Source: Liolophura sinensis
Taxonomy: Eukaryota; Mollusca; Polyplacophora; Chitonida; Chitonidae
Direction of reading: 5' to 3'
Assembly (NCBI RefSeq): GCF_032854445.1
Contig: NC_088301.1
Location: 42,217,116 to 42,281,115 of the forward strand
Length of the DNA: 64,000 nucleotides
Part shown: positions 1-15,300 of the stretch, one piece after another
Position numbering within the stretch: the first letter of the stretch is position 1
Layout: each line of letters opens with the position of its first letter
Made by a program: the position numbers and the translations under genes
Notes under the pieces: generated by a model
The model's input: only the letters and a program-made list of their open reading frames with translations
Database searches by the model: none
Told to the model about the DNA's origin: nothing

Positions 1-248
1 CACTGAGTTGAAAGTTCTCGTACATGTATAGTATAAGTAATGACAAAACTCCGCTGAAGTTGCACTCCAGTCACTATGACTATTCTCTACAAGCTCAAAG
101 TCCTTTAGCCATCAGCAAGAGGGACCACTTCTGTAAGACACTTTTGGGTTGAGTCAAGTTTTAACCTCTCATACATAGCAAGCTTAAAACATATTAGCTC
201 TCAAATTCAGTTAAGTTCTGCAACAATTCAATTTTATATGTTACTTAC

Positions 249-322
249 CTGTCATAGAAAGTACTGTCGTTCACCAATGGATACATAAGTGCATTGTCAA
301 CTGTCCCCAAAAAGTGCCCCAC
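249..322 (-). CDS. CACNA2D1: alpha-2/delta exon 31, last exon in the window
   Basis: Residues 848-872, [20 protein letters not shown] then TFYD, like vertebrate GRFFGEIDPSLM. Acceptor TTCACAG, donor AG|GTAAGT, so further exons must lie left of position 1. No acceptor with an open continuation was found in 1-248. Confidence 0.92.
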
Positions 323-3300
323 CTGTGAAATACAATACAGAAATGTATCTTAATCAAACCTTTAAAGTATGGTTTGTCAGAAAAAAGCTATACTGTGTTT
401 TCAATTCTATAATATATTGTTTCCAGTGGTGGGGTGATATGGAGTTTTTTACCCTAATTCCCCAACCATTTCGCATATGAAAGAGCAAATTTCAATGAAA
501 TTTATGCACATTTATAAATAGATTTTGGAGACACACTGGTTGGATTTTTCAGAATATGCTTGAATAAACACCTTGAAAACATGAGAAATAATTGAAAAAT
601 TACAGTATATTGTATCAACAGGTGTATTCTTTCATTACATTCTTATATTCTGCCACCATACCTGAGCATATTTATCCTCCTGGTTTGTTGCGATGACAAA
701 TCCTCCATCATCCAATAGGTAACAAACCATTCTATCAGAATCATTACAGGTATATCCATTCATGCTGATGTCAGACATGAAGCTCAGTAACTTACTGTGT
801 TCCATCTTTAAACCCATCACTGTAAGTGGAGAAATAACACATGACAGTTTAAAAAAAGATGTCTAGGATTGCTATACATATACTTCAGTTTTGGAGCAAA
901 GAGATAAAAACTCACTATTATCTCGTACATCAGGAGCCAAATTTTACATTAAGACCTCTTCGACAAGGCCTGGAGTCATGACAAGACATAATAATATGCG
1001 AGAATTAAGTACCCAGGAAAGATAAACATTGTGCAAAATATACCAAAATATTAACCATTTTTGACATCCCAAACATCTTCCAATGTGAACACTTACCTGC
1101 AGGTTTGTAGGTGTTCCCAGCATGTGTTTTGATGGAAATAGCCTTAACCATGGTCACATCAGGTACTATTGTGTCATTGCCATCAATCATGCCTGCATAA
1201 TGAAAAAACATATCCATGTCACTAGAGGGCATACGTACCAATATAAACAATGAGTTGTTTATGTACATCGTCCATGTCCGAGGCAGAAGGTACATGTAAT
1301 ATATCCACAAGTATCAAGAGCCGATCTGATTCAAAATTTCCTTAGTCTATGTCAGGGATGCACATATTGTGGCTGAAAAATGCATGAAACTAGCTGATTT
1401 TTTTTTGAATTTTTTTTTTTCATAACCCACTCTAAGATTCCTCATAAATCCTGTTGCCTTTTGCATATTAAATCTGAGTTATGAAGTTTTGCGATAGCTG
1501 ACATGTACACTGTAGTCAGAGGATTACTAACCATCTGGAGGAGCAATGAAGATGAAGTCATCTGTTTCCAGCGCTCGCTTGTAGTAAGGTGTTCTTGAGG
1601 TGTCTCTCTCGTCCATCAGTAATTCTGCAGCTCTGTGGAACAAGCAAAGTGGTCATAAATTACCTGCAATGTTCACCTTCAAATTTCACCATTTTCTTCA
1701 GTAAGATGCAGAATAATGCACATTCTCATGGCAAATCCAATTAACGAGTACCCAAAACCTGAAAAATTGCTAAAGATCCCAATATTCCAGGTTCAGCATC
1801 CTTTTCATATTAACACCTGTGTTTTCACTTTGCATTTATTGGATTCACAGTTATATTGATCAGAGTCTTGTTAATTTATGTACATTTCTACAGTATTACG
1901 ATATATACAGTGTAATTAAAAAATCTTATCCCAAATCTCCAGATCTTAGTAAGAGGCCCAATTTGAAAGCTGTTTTCGACATGGTGATAAAAACTTACTC
2001 TTGGGGATAGAACCTTGTTAAGCCACTGTCAGTTCCCAGGAATACAGCCCGCACTCCTTTCCTTCAACATACAAACACATACCATGTCCACTGCGGTCAC
2101 AATGATCCAACCAACAATGTATAATGGTGGATTTTTACACACATATGTAGAGGACTAGCCAGAAAGAAGTTAAAATTTGTATTTTACTCTTTTCATCTCA
2201 ATTAAGGTTACAGATAATTATGTTAATACATATGACTGTTTCATGTGTGAAAAGAAACTTTACTTTATTGAGCTATATAATGGACACACATGTGGCCCCA
2301 ACACCATGCAATAGATTCAAACCAGAGCAAGAGTGGAGGTCACAGGTCAAAGGTTAAAAGTCATAAAATAACAAGGAGTCCAGCACAAGTTGAGTGTTGC
2401 CGCCACCAATGACCAAGTACAAATGCCAGAAGCAGGAATGCCAAATTGCAGCATCAAGTCATAGAATAACACGTTACCCATTTAAAATAGTAAGTTTCCT
2501 TATTGCCATGCCCAAGCATGTTAAATTTACCCCAAAAAAGGGAAGACATGAATGAAATAGATATCAACAACTTATGCCTGTTCATTTGAAACCATGGTGT
2601 ACATACCTGTACATCTATAAGTCAAACCAGATAAAAATAATGGTCTCTAAATAACTACTTTGCTATTCAAATTAACCACATACCAAAGAACACGTCAGTA
2701 ATTTTATCAATGAGCTGGTATGATTATTAATTAAGCAAGGCCATGTCTAAGTAGTACATTGTTATGATTTATTGGAGCAGAGGAATGAGAAAACTTGAAA
2801 GCTACATGTACACTAGAGGAAGAAATCTACAAGGGTAATAAAAAACATGCCCAGAACCATCACAATGCCAGAGTGATAGAGAAGAAGAGAAGAGAAAAAA
2901 GAAGAAAAATACAAAATGTTAGGTTAATTCATCATGACATGTTTAGTTATCTCTGCACGTCTCCTCCAGAGGAGACACAATAATACCACCATATGTCCTA
3001 GCTTTGTAGACGTCTGAAAAGTCTTACCCTTCCCTAAAAAAAGACAGACATAACATCAAAGTATGTAACAACAGAAATAAAGTTTAAAAACAGAAAAGAA
3101 AACAAAGAAAACAGAAACAGATATGAAAAAAATTATTATCTATTTTGAAGAATATTTCACTTAAATGGTAGCAATCAAGTTTATGCATAGTGGAAACAGG
3201 GTTCATCACAACTCCACAAGACCTGGTGAGGTACCAGAGTATATACCTTTTATAAAACTGCAGCAAACCCACCAAAAGCTGGATTTGGTCAGGACTAAGA

Positions 3301-6300
3301 AAGGGTCCATATCAGGAAACAAGAACATTTACTATCAGTTACAAGAAATGGAATTACCAATGTTATTAACATTTGGAAAGTCACCATTCTCCACAGACCC
3401 TTAACTGATAACTAAATATTTAGTTTTGGCATTTTTGCCAAAAACACGCTTATGGACCCCTTGCCAAGCCTCAACATGGAGGCCTTTAGGCCTTTCCATG
3501 TCCCATATATTAGCTGGTGTTCTGCCATGTTTGTTACAAATATTACTTGGTCGCCCCTTGAAAAATAGTGGCCATCACTAATTACTGCTTGAGGACACAC
3601 ACAAATAAAAGCAAACAAACCAGTACAAATAAAGTGAAAATAGGTTATGATAAGCATCTAAAGGCAGTGTAAAAGTGTCTACCATACACAGGATTATACA
3701 CAGGATTGATTAATGTTATGTGCACAACTGCCCTCAGCTTCTAAATTTAGCTTGCCACTATTTACATATGCTAAGTTCAGGGCCTGCTGTGTGCCTCTAC
3801 CTTAGAATGTTCCAGAATACGCTCAGTTCGGTGCCTGTTTGTTTACATCAAGTGTTCAGGAATTTTCTTATTCTAGACAATTCCATCAGGCTATACAAGA
3901 CCTATGAAAGCAGGTCAAAGGAAGAGAACAGAGAATTATTGAGAGTTTTGGATGCTTTCGCTGTGTATTACTTTAGTAGGCCTTTTGTGCTGAATTTTGG
4001 TGTCTTTATAGCCTCTGGCTTTGTTATATCCTATCTCCACCGAGCACTTGTTCAGTCTGAACTTGTATATTTAATTTGTGCTCTTGTGTACACAGTGCTT
4101 ATTAGTACACGGACCCTGTCTGTGGAATTTTGTGTATATTTCGTCACACACTCAGTTATACTGTGGATTTTCCCTCTTATTTCTGCACTTATGCCTGTAT
4201 GGTTTTCCGCATTTTGGAATATATGCGTCCGTTTGGACACCGTTGTACATGAAAGTACTTTAGTATTTGTATAGATACTGCTATCTTTTCTTGTTAAACT
4301 TAAGTACTTTAGTATTTGTAAAAGTCTTGTTATCTGTTCTTGTTAAACGTAATAAATTGTTGTAAAATAAAATCTGCTGGTTTTGGTTACTTTTTTGTGC
4401 GGCTAAACTGTCATGTATTTCGAACAAGCCATCTCTTTATAATACAGACAGTTTGGGTCGTAACAATTAAGCACGCACATTCTTGTCCCTTGTGACTTTA
4501 TAGTGTTCAATAGCCTTAACAACACAAAAGAAAAATATCCCTGCATGTTCAACTCTAACACACACATCTATCTCCACAGCAATAGAAGCGGCCGACAATG
4601 ACTTCAGCACACACACACAGTCAAAGAGACAAACATATGAACCAGAGGCTCACTCAGCACAGGTAACACTTGATACCCAGACATAATCCACTTTCCATAC
4701 CTAAGAGCCTTACCTTTCCATAACAATGACTTTTACTGATAAATCTAAATCTAAATATGTAAGTTAATACACTTACCACGATTGTGCGAAATTTCCTTTC
4801 AACAGCTGCTCAACGTCATTGAACTTCTTGCTAATATCTGCATCCCAGAACAAATGCTGCAACAGGTCATCATCCCCTGAAAGAAATGCATAGAGGGTGC
4901 TTTACCACAAAATCTGGACACTAGTCAGGTCAGATGAGCATCTACTGCACAGTTTTAATCCATTTTTAAGAATCTTTCTGAGAAGCACAGCACGCTTCAT
5001 TACTGAGTGCTTTATTACTGTCTGTGGGGCTATGCTGTAATGTGGTCAATACATGTGGAATCAATTTTTTTTTCTTTTTGTAGGTGATTTCTTGTAAATT
5101 TATTTGCCTCCAAAAATGCTCTTTTGTGGTAAAATTTTTATGTCATTTACGGTAAGTTACTCCTTTTGCCTTATTCTGACAGTTTTATTCATCTGAGGAA
5201 GGTGTTTTGAGGTAAGCAGGGAAAGCAGGATGATACTGGTGTATTGATGGTATACTGGAAAAAGTTTCAACACCAAAGAAAATATGTTATAACGTCTGTC
5301 CCTGGAAAACTTTTAAGGCAAATTTTAATACATTAGGGCAAGGTTCAAAGGTGTACTTACATTGGACAGATCCACGACTGTTGAGTAGGTCCTGTAGCAT
5401 CCCTGTTACATCACTCCGATTACCCTTGGTGTAGTTCACATAATAATCTCTGAAGAAGACACAAAACACATGCAGTGGAGGATTCAAAAAACAAAGATGT
5501 ATATGAGACTGATATGAATACAGTTACCATTATAATACTGTCTGAAATAGCCATCAATAATGGTGTATTGAGCAGACCAATATGATTTATTTATTTATTT
5601 ATTTGATTGGTGTTCCCTGATATACTGAAACATTTTTCAATATTTAGTTTTCATGCCAGTCGTCAGGCTTATGGGTGGAGGAAACTGGAGTACCTGGAGA
5701 AAACCACCACCCTTAGCTAGGTACTTGACAAACATCATAACTTAAAGCCACAGCTGAAGCAGCAAGTCATATTCCAAAACACAACATCATTGGTAAAGGA
5801 CCTCATAGTCAGTTAGTCGGAGCTTTGACTGGATCAGCTAGGGAGAGCTCTTAGCTCACACTGAAACAAGTATATAATACTTTTAGTGCTGCGCCCAAAT
5901 ACATGTACATGTTGCAGTAACCGTTGATAGTGATAACTCAATATCTGCCCTGAGTGAAAAGACAAGATAAAGTTTTTGTTTACCTGAACTTATACAGTTC
6001 AAAGGTCTGTTCTAAGACAAATAAGGTGATTTGCGATTTCTGTTATTTTTTGTATATTGCATATTTCAAACGAGAGCTCTCAAAACAACAGTCACATAAA
6101 ACACTTGATCATGGACTTACTTCATGGCTACTAAAGATGTGTCTTTGATATCCTCCAAGATCTTAAAACCTGTGAAGACATAGGAATAATATCACATGAT
6201 CACACATTTTATTGGAGCAACTCTGAACCAGCAAGGCCTAATCTAACAAAACAAACAATGGGTAAAATTGGAGATTTGAGGAAATTAACATACATATAGT

Positions 6301-9300
6301 CTAAACCTGAGGAAACTGGAATTGTGTAAATAGTAAATCAAACTTGACAAAACCTGGAGGTAAACAACAAATTGACCCTAAAAGAATTCCTAAAAGATCA
6401 GCTGCTGCAGTTTAAATAATGAACGCTTTACTGCTTTTATTTATTGGTATGTACACTTTATTTCACTCAAAATTACGCTTATTTTAAGCAATAAATTCTG
6501 ATTTAATTAATCCAACTTAAAGGGCCACTTAAGATGGGTTTTTTTTCAAGAATGAAAACATCATTAACTGAAAAAATTAAGTGTTGGCATGAAAAGTAGC
6601 ATTTTAAAACCATTTTAACACACTTCTGAAAGTCCATTTTTACAAACCAAACTTTAGGTGAAATTTTGTAAATGATGACCAACCTTCATCCTCTGAGTAC
6701 TTATCCTCCACCACTGGATAGACCTCTGCGTACTCTGGTATAACAAGCCCTAAGCTGTGGGAGGTAAACATTATACACATCCAGATGATTACCCTTTCCA
6801 AGTTGATAAACTAAATCTACTATCACTATAAAGCTTTCTGTTTTGAAGTATATACTAAATATTTACTTCCCAGATTACATGTATATAAGAAAAACCTGTT
6901 TACAACTCTTTGATGAGTGTTAATGGGCAGTACTCAAGAATTTTTCACATGTCGGTTTATTGATAGAGGAATTAAAGTATGCAAGATGAAAACATGAAAA
7001 CCTTACCTGAAATCACTATTATTAATGCTGGTGAAAAAATAGGTTCTGTTGACTTCAATGATGTGTTTCTATCAAATGCAAAGAAGTGAAAGAATACACT
7101 TGTGTTACTTAAGTATGGCAGTGGATGTAAATGATATAATCCCTAAAACTGATGAAACATAGAAAGGTTGACAAGAAAACCACCCTACTGATTATTGAGA
7201 GGTTTCAAGGCTGCATGTACAATACAGTGAACAAAATGATAAATGCATTTATGTATCAATAAAGTACCCTACTCAAAGTTTAAAAAGCATACCAAGATAT
7301 TATACATGTACACGAATCTAAAAGTAAGCAGAAAATGCCCCAATCAAAAAAATTGAGTACGAGAGACAAGACATCATGTTTCTTCATGTAAAATGGCTTA
7401 TCCCACATAGACCTCACAGAAATTCCAGATTGCCAGAGGATTAACAGAGTTAACAAGCAAGTAAAAAATATGGCTTTGGCCATTTACCCTAATTCTTCAA
7501 CCTTTTCATCAACCTGTTATCAAAACACCTCTGTATTTTGAAACATTCTGAGAACAAATTGTATGTAGAGAACAATTTGCACAGTTTTATGAAGTCTGCT
7601 TCTTAAATCACACCATCAACAAATCATTTTTAGCGTCATTTTCATAATAATTGTTTGCATAAATTTCACTGATGAAAGTGCTTTAGTGGTTGAAAAGGTT
7701 GAAGATTTACAGTAGATTTAACTCCTCTTCCAAAATAAATATAGTTGTTTTAGTTATCGTCATTGCTTTCAACATCTGAATTGTAAAGATAATGTATGTG
7801 TGTGTCTCACCTGATCAACCTGAACAAGAAAGGTACTGATGTCTTCGTGGCCCTCTTCCCCACTTATCATCCTTCGTCGCAACTGCAACCAAACAATTTT
7901 GTACAACCATTAATTCTAGAAATATTTATTTGCTTCATGTGATTAGCATTTTTGAATGAATGGTACTCGCATAAAACTTGCTGCATGTAACTTACATGTT
8001 AATGTATAGTGCTCTACTGATGCATGGGGATTACAAGAATGACTATACTCATAAGTATTTATATCCTACATGTAGATTGTTTTAGGCAACATAGCCCTGC
8101 AACAAACACCATAAGCTATACTGTATGCTTCCGCGTTTGCTGTAGAAATTTATTTTTAGGTCCAGTAAATAACAAAGATGGAGATGTTGGTGGTGATAGC
8201 ACCATAACCTGTACAAAACTTCCTCGATTAGCAAAATTTTCAGGCGGTCTCGTGAACATGCATCAAATAGGCCTAGTAGCGATGCTGTACTTATGCAGGT
8301 TGTGTCTTGTCTGCAGACTACAGTCTGTATTTTCATAACACATCATTTTCATAACACATAATGACATGAACATCATTTTCATGACACACAATGACATGAA
8401 CATCACTTTCATGACACACAATGACACGAACATCACATTCATAACACACAATGACATGAACATCATTTTCATGACACACAATGACATGAACATCATTTTC
8501 ATGACACAATGACATGAACATCACTTTCATGACACAATGACATGAACATCATTGACATGAACATCATTTTCATGACACAATGACATGAACATCATTTTCA
8601 TGACACAATGACATGAACATCATTTTCATGACACACAATGACATGAACATCATTTTCATGACACAATAGCAAGTGTATAAATGTACCTCTTCCTTGTCTT
8701 CTGTCTCGTATTCCAAATCCAGGAAGTCCACGTTTGGAGGGTCCTGGAGCCAGCCATTCTACAAAAGAAAACAGTTAAACCACACTAAAATCAATTATAC
8801 TACACTAAAGGCAAATTCAAAGAATATAATCCAACAGAAGTTATACAATAACATAAAATTATTCCAAGCCTTGGATACTCCACATGTACAGGTATAATGT
8901 CTTCAAAACTGGTGCCTGGTTGATGCTATTAAATGTCTTCTTCAACAAGTTACAGTTTAAAGATTAACTGACTTAAAAGTTAAAGTTCATAGTTAAACTT
9001 CAGAGCCTTTATTAGGTTGGCGTTGTACAGTTTAACAAACCTGAGCTTTGAGATCTGGGTGGAATATGATGTAACCATTCTGGTTGATGGCAAAGGAATA
9101 CCCATTTGGTGTCAGCTGCAACACATAACCACATCAATAAAATCTAATAAAAATACTGGGACAAGTGCTGTAGGGGTGCAATGAAAATTAAAGGTATTTT
9201 ATAATGCTATACACTTGAAAATCCCTAATGAATGGAAATACAGAAAATAGAAAAAGAACAGTGGATATTTACTTATTTTATTGCAATCATGTTGCCTCAC

Positions 9301-12300
9301 AATCCCATCCCACATTGAACTACATGTATCTCAATGCATCACATTCACTAATGCACAAGTTACCTGTGTTAAATGCTACAAATACTTCGTGAGGCAAATC
9401 AGAGCGAAAGCTCATGACTGGACTAGAGAAAATCCCACTGTTTACCTTCTCCATTGGTGTTGCTTCCATTAACCGGCGAGTTGTGACGTCCACACCCATC
9501 ACACCCAATATAGTTTGGTTACTCTGTCAAAGAGAGATCAATACGCACTACATAACAAACTCATGGAATCTACCGTCAACTTCAACACGTTTACCCCTGT
9601 GAGGCTGACAGAGCTTCACTGAAACTGTGACCTCTAGGCACAAGAGTACCGTTAAGGGAAAAGGAGGAGTATCAATCTAGCATTCTAAGCATTTGTTCCT
9701 ATCTCAAAATTTACATTCATAACCATGATGATAGGTAGAAATTTTAGTCCAGATTCAGATCTACAGAAAAGTTGAACATACATCATTATCATAAAAATGT
9801 GTAACAGTCTATGCGCCTGTTTTAAGAAGCAGCCATAAGTTTGGCATACTTTAAATGTTCTAATTTTTGGGACAGATATTAGTAGTGTTGAAAGCAGAAT
9901 ATTACATTTCTTTAACAGCCTTTGGGAAAAGAAAAGATATGAGTATGGTCTAACTATAAAAAAAGAAAAGAGAAAAAAGAATCTCAATACTCCTGCTACA
10001 ATTACATACATATTGGATAAAATGATCAGACCAGGTGTCCCAAAAATTAGAAGAGTTAGGGTAACATCCATGAACACATATATTAATATACATAGGTCGC
10101 CATGGTAAAAACCTTGACGTTGCATTGTGACAATTTTATAAAACTGGCTTCAGGTGAGTGAAAAGAGAAAATGATAACACAATAAACAAACAAAATTTGC
10201 AGCAGCAGACTGCTGGCAACCTGCTGCCCACTTACTGCATCCACCGACTTGTTATACACTGGTAACGTAACAGTTGTCATCATGCCTAATCCCTACACAA
10301 AGAAAAGAGGAGATATGAGATAGGATATGGCAATCACAAGGTTTGGTCCTTTCATGAATTATTTTACTTATTACACTTTAATAGGGTATCCAAATTTATC
10401 TCTCATAAATTTTTATTCTCAGTGAAGAAAGATTTAGACAATCCACATAACAGCAATAAGCTTTTCTTTTTAATAAATATCAAACTTGTTTTATTTTCAT
10501 AGATAAAAAAAAACGATGAGCATGGACTACATTGTACAAATTTAGTTCAATTATGGTTTATAAATTATCACAGAAAAAGTAAAAGAAAAGACTGATAAGA
10601 AGCCATGGCAATACTTTCACTTTTAGTTACACTTGTATTAGACATATATGTTATCGTATTGACACATGCAAATTATGTATACCTGAAGAGACTAGTCAAT
10701 AAAGCAAAATTAATTATTAAAGAAGTATTAAAAATTGCTTGTTAAACATGTGTTTGTTGGTCATGAGAAATTTTACAAACAATATATATGTATATATACC
10801 ACAACAATTCAGCATCTTCGTGCAATGTTACCATGGTGACAGTTAGTGCAAAGAGCGAAGAGTTACACCAGCAAAGGGGAAGTAACACTGGTTCACCACC
10901 ACAACAAATCAGCACTGTGTGGAAACAGAAAAGGATAATAAACCAGAACTCTACATAACCAAACAACACCAACATAATCTTCAATCCATCAAAGAAAGCA
11001 AAAATGTAAATATATCACAATGAACCACAGCACTACATTCATGACATCTCATTAAAATAACAAGGCATTCAGAGAATCCCACCAGCGCACCTGCTATAGC
11101 AGTAAACTAGACATTGGAGTAAAAATATAGATAAAAGTTGTGAAGTGTTGTGGTGGTAAAGATGTCATTGTGAGGGAGTTGATGCACAAAACTAAGGCAG
11201 TGGTCTTTAATATGCAAATTGTGAACTGCATGAGGCAATCCCTGAACAATTCCAATGCTGTGAATGTCTGAGCAAACGTCGAACTATGGTAGTAAAATAA
11301 ATTCATTGTGGGGCGTTCAAGTACGAACTCGCTGAAGTGGTTTTTGATATGCAAATCGCTTCCCATTGCTATCCATATACTATGGGTGGCCACTGCAGCC
11401 CTCTGAATGGATGACCAAATACTCAGGTGACAACAGACACTGTCTTTGTGGATGGTTTAATATTCCGTCACAATATAGGAAGGAACATGCATCAGCCAGT
11501 GTCAGGCTCCTGGTACTAACACGGACGTGGAAAGATTTCCACAGGTACTGTGTATACCAGATAAATTGGTATATACCAAGGTAAACTCTTACACTAAATA
11601 AATCTGGTCAAGTATCTAGAGAGACAAAAAGCTTATCTAGATAAGTGATTGCATAAGAAACTGTAGCTCTACAAGATAAGCTTGTAGAAATCCGTGTTTA
11701 CAGGAGAACAGAATGAAGTCAATCTAAATGTGTGCATGATGTTCACAATACGGGAAAACGGTAAAATTTAAAGAGGAACCCAATACTATTCTTACTCTCC
11801 TACATGTAGGTAGGCATGTGCATAAAAATTGTAGCCCAACATAAAACTCTTCTTGATTACAAAAAAGGGAGCACTGCATTACCTTGTTCTGTATTCATAT
11901 GCTAAACAGTACAAAACCAGAAACGCAATGAATATAGATATCTGTTACAACAAAATAAATTGTAAGTGGAAATGTGGTGAAAACTGCGGAGTTGAATAAC
12001 CATTAGCGCTTCATCAGGCCTTTATAAAGGCCTTCCAAGCGTGCCAAAAGGGGCTCCCTACGGACCACTCCGTACATCAAGAAAACATAATTTCTCTTTA
12101 ATTCGTTCCTCAACTGAGAGAAATTACATAAATTGTTGCCCTGCATAGAGGCTTAATTTCTAGAGAACATATTTACTACAAAACACAAACTGAAGTTTAT
12201 ATAATTGGTAAATTTTGGATTGAAAGTCTATCAATAAAAATCATTGACAAATATGAACCAATAAAACAGTTCAACCTTCCATCAGTAGGCCCTTTGTAGA

Positions 12301-15300
12301 TGTAGATAGGTGAAAAGAAATATAAAAAAGAACACAAACAAAACATAACTTTCTATCACTGTATGTTGGAGATCCAAGTATTTTTGCCGTTATAAAGGAG
12401 CCAAAAACAAGGGATTAACCTGTCATCTAAGAGTGTGCCTTTACACACCATACCTTAAACTAGGGAGCAAAAAAAAAAAAGCCTAACCTTAAATCCATGT
12501 ATGACAGCCCAATATACAAGAACTAAAAAAAAAACCTTAACCTTCCAGCCGAGTATGTGCAGTTACACACCATACCTAAGACTAGAGAGCTAAACAAAAA
12601 AGTCTAACCTTCAATCAATGAATGAGAGCTCATTACATATGCACAGGAGCTAAAAGCAAAAGCTTAAAGAGATACTTTGGTGTCAAAACATTTATGTCTT
12701 AAACCAAGGTGAATTGATAAAGACTGGGATAGTCTGAAATGCTTTCCTAAATTGTGAAAATATTGCAGCAAATTAAAACCGATATTGTAAGTTTCGTCAG
12801 AGTATAGGGGAACAAAACATTTCTCTCCCTTCCACTTTGCCTGGTGTGACATCACCTACGAACACATGGCGTCATCAATCGCTGACGAATACCCACAAAT
12901 GATGTTGCCCTATCAAATGTTCATCCCAGCATAAATGCCTTACTCAACGTCACATCTGCCTGATTCGATGTCATACTGGGAATAATATCATGTCACATCA
13001 GGAAAATTTTACGGACTCAGCCAAAGATTTTGTTCTTCAAGGAATATTCAGTTATATGGGTTAAATAGTGTAATTCATCAAAATCCTATTGAAACATGGC
13101 AGGCTTACTCCAAAGGATTTCTTTCATATCACTGTAATATTTCTACACAATTTGTGTTCTGAGTGGTACTTTAACCTGAGAGCCCATCATTCAGGAGATA
13201 CAAAAAAAAAACATGTTTAACTGTACACCAACACCGATACTTTCCCCCCTCTCATAATACCTCGCCTGACTTCGTAATGGCGAGCTAAAAAAATCAACAA
13301 ATTATGCATATTGTTTAAACACAAAAGAAATCATTCAAACAAAACAACATACGCTAAACAGTTGAAAAGACAAATAATTTCAAAAAAAAAAGAACCACAT
13401 CAATGCACACTAAGTATATCATACAAAACATGCATACACTGAAATAAGCTTTGACTTTCTCTTTTCCATCGACAAATAGAAAAACAGAAGAACAAAATAC
13501 AAGCTGTTTGGACATTTGGAAACTATTACTTGGTCAATCTGATACCTGACAACAAGAACACACATTTTCTACCAACTAAAAAGGTGAGAGAAAGCTCCAA
13601 TTCTTCTAACACAAACTACATGTGGTAACAAATTTCCACTGGATTGCTAATATCATCTGATTATTCAGAAATGTGATAATAACTGAATTTTCTTTTCAAA
13701 TCTAAAATTCATAATTCAGAAGAATTACAGCCTTCAGAGTAAAGCTGTTATGCAGGATTACTATCAACACAACACGGCAATATAGGAAAGGGACTCTGCA
13801 AAGTAAAGAGGTAGTGTACTGGTGACAACAGGTGAGACGCACAGAGCACGCAGGGTTCAAAATACCGTGTTGTCATAGCGAATGTTGCCCCAGGAGATGT
13901 GTTTGGCATTGTTCAGACCCATGGGGCGACTGAGCACAGGTATATATTCCTTGTAAAGTAAAGCATGGTATAAACTCGTTAGAATGGAAAAGGGTAGGAA
14001 GTCAGTCTGCTGCAGGACAAAAGTAGGCGAAACACACGAGGGGCGTCATTCTCAACACTAACGTGTCAAATTCACAAACCACACGTCTTCACACCTTGAC
14101 CCTCTGAGCAAGGTCACCCGAAACAATAGCTTATGGAAAGAGAAAGGTATTTATAAGGGATTACCCTTCAACCTTACCACATGTCACCTAAAAATGTTAT
14201 GAGGTTCCTCTCCTTGGGCAATTATACTCCTATTTTCAGGTAGACTTGTGACATTTAAAGAGGGATATTATTCTAAGATTACGATAAAACTGTTTCAGGA
14301 ATTTAGATTTTGGCACTAAACTGTACAAATGTAAGAAACGTAAGAAATGTAAGAAAAAAAGTACTGAACTGGTAATCATGTTTCTCTTAGAACATCCAAT
14401 ACATATTGGCTTAATAAAACATTAAATGTCACATGGATTTAGTAATCTTTAATTTTCTTCAGATTTATACTAGCAATGGATGGACAAATTTAGTTTTCAG
14501 CAGTGTAAGTATTTACAAATGAATTTTAAGCTTGTTAAAAGTTTATGAACATTGGGGATCACAACAGAAAATTCACAAGTCCTGTTAATACATTATTTAA
14601 CTGAAACTGCTGGCATCAACCACACACTCAAAGTAACAAGTAACAAATGTGGAGGAGGGGGGGACTGGGACTGACTAGAGTCAGGGGATGCAGGCTTAGC
14701 ACACTCCTAGCAAGGACTGTTTACCAGGTCTTGATATCGAACAAACCACTCAGGATCTTGAATCAAAAGATATTCTTTGCCCCTTTTAAGATAATTCATG
14801 TAGCCCTGTTGAAGAAGACACCTGAAGTTTAATATCTACAACATAACATGACTTATTACCACAATGTCACCTATCTTTCACCATCAGATCAGGAGGACAA
14901 GGGAGACAACCATGCTACTTCAGTAGCAAGGCAAACAACAGGAAACACGAGGCTTGAGAGGGCAGACAGGAGGGAAAATGTGATGTTTGGAAAATAGCAC
15001 CACCATCTAGAGAGGACATCACATTCTAATGTACACATGTAAATATAATCAGCAGGACCATGCTGAGTGCTCCCTGTTGCCCTGACTACTACAACAAAGT
15101 TTCTGTAAGAAGGATGTACACAGAGTGTGTTATCAACAAAAGAGTCCACAGCAAATGTCAGCACCTGCAGAAAAAATTAAGTTCAGTCCCTCAAACCTAT
15201 TCAGAAACCTGTAAACTGTAACCAATCAGAAATGTAAACGTTATTCATATATGAAAACAAGAAAATGAATCCATTAATGCATAAGAAAAAAAAGAATGCA

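Larger units (their letters stand above)
2062..4776 (-). other. intron between alpha-2/delta exons 26 and 27
   Basis: A 2.7 kb intron with an unexplained 184-codon plus-strand ORF at 3720-4274, followed by a 49-bp direct duplication. Confidence 0.6.

Noticed and set aside
1..248. A further alpha-2/delta exon left of exon 31 within the window
   Set aside because: The only acceptor-like site (near 135) leads to an early stop in the required frame.
7487..7515. Possible small exon VDEKVEEL between alpha-2/delta exons 21 and 22
   Set aside because: With its GTAAAT donor the segment is 26 nt and would break the phase-0 junction; the neighbouring exons already align with vertebrates without a gap.
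8263..8530. Repetitive ORFs encoding [14 protein letters not shown] tandem peptides on the minus strand
   Set aside because: They are translations of the minisatellite; they stay open only because the common unit is 30 bases. No start context or splice support.
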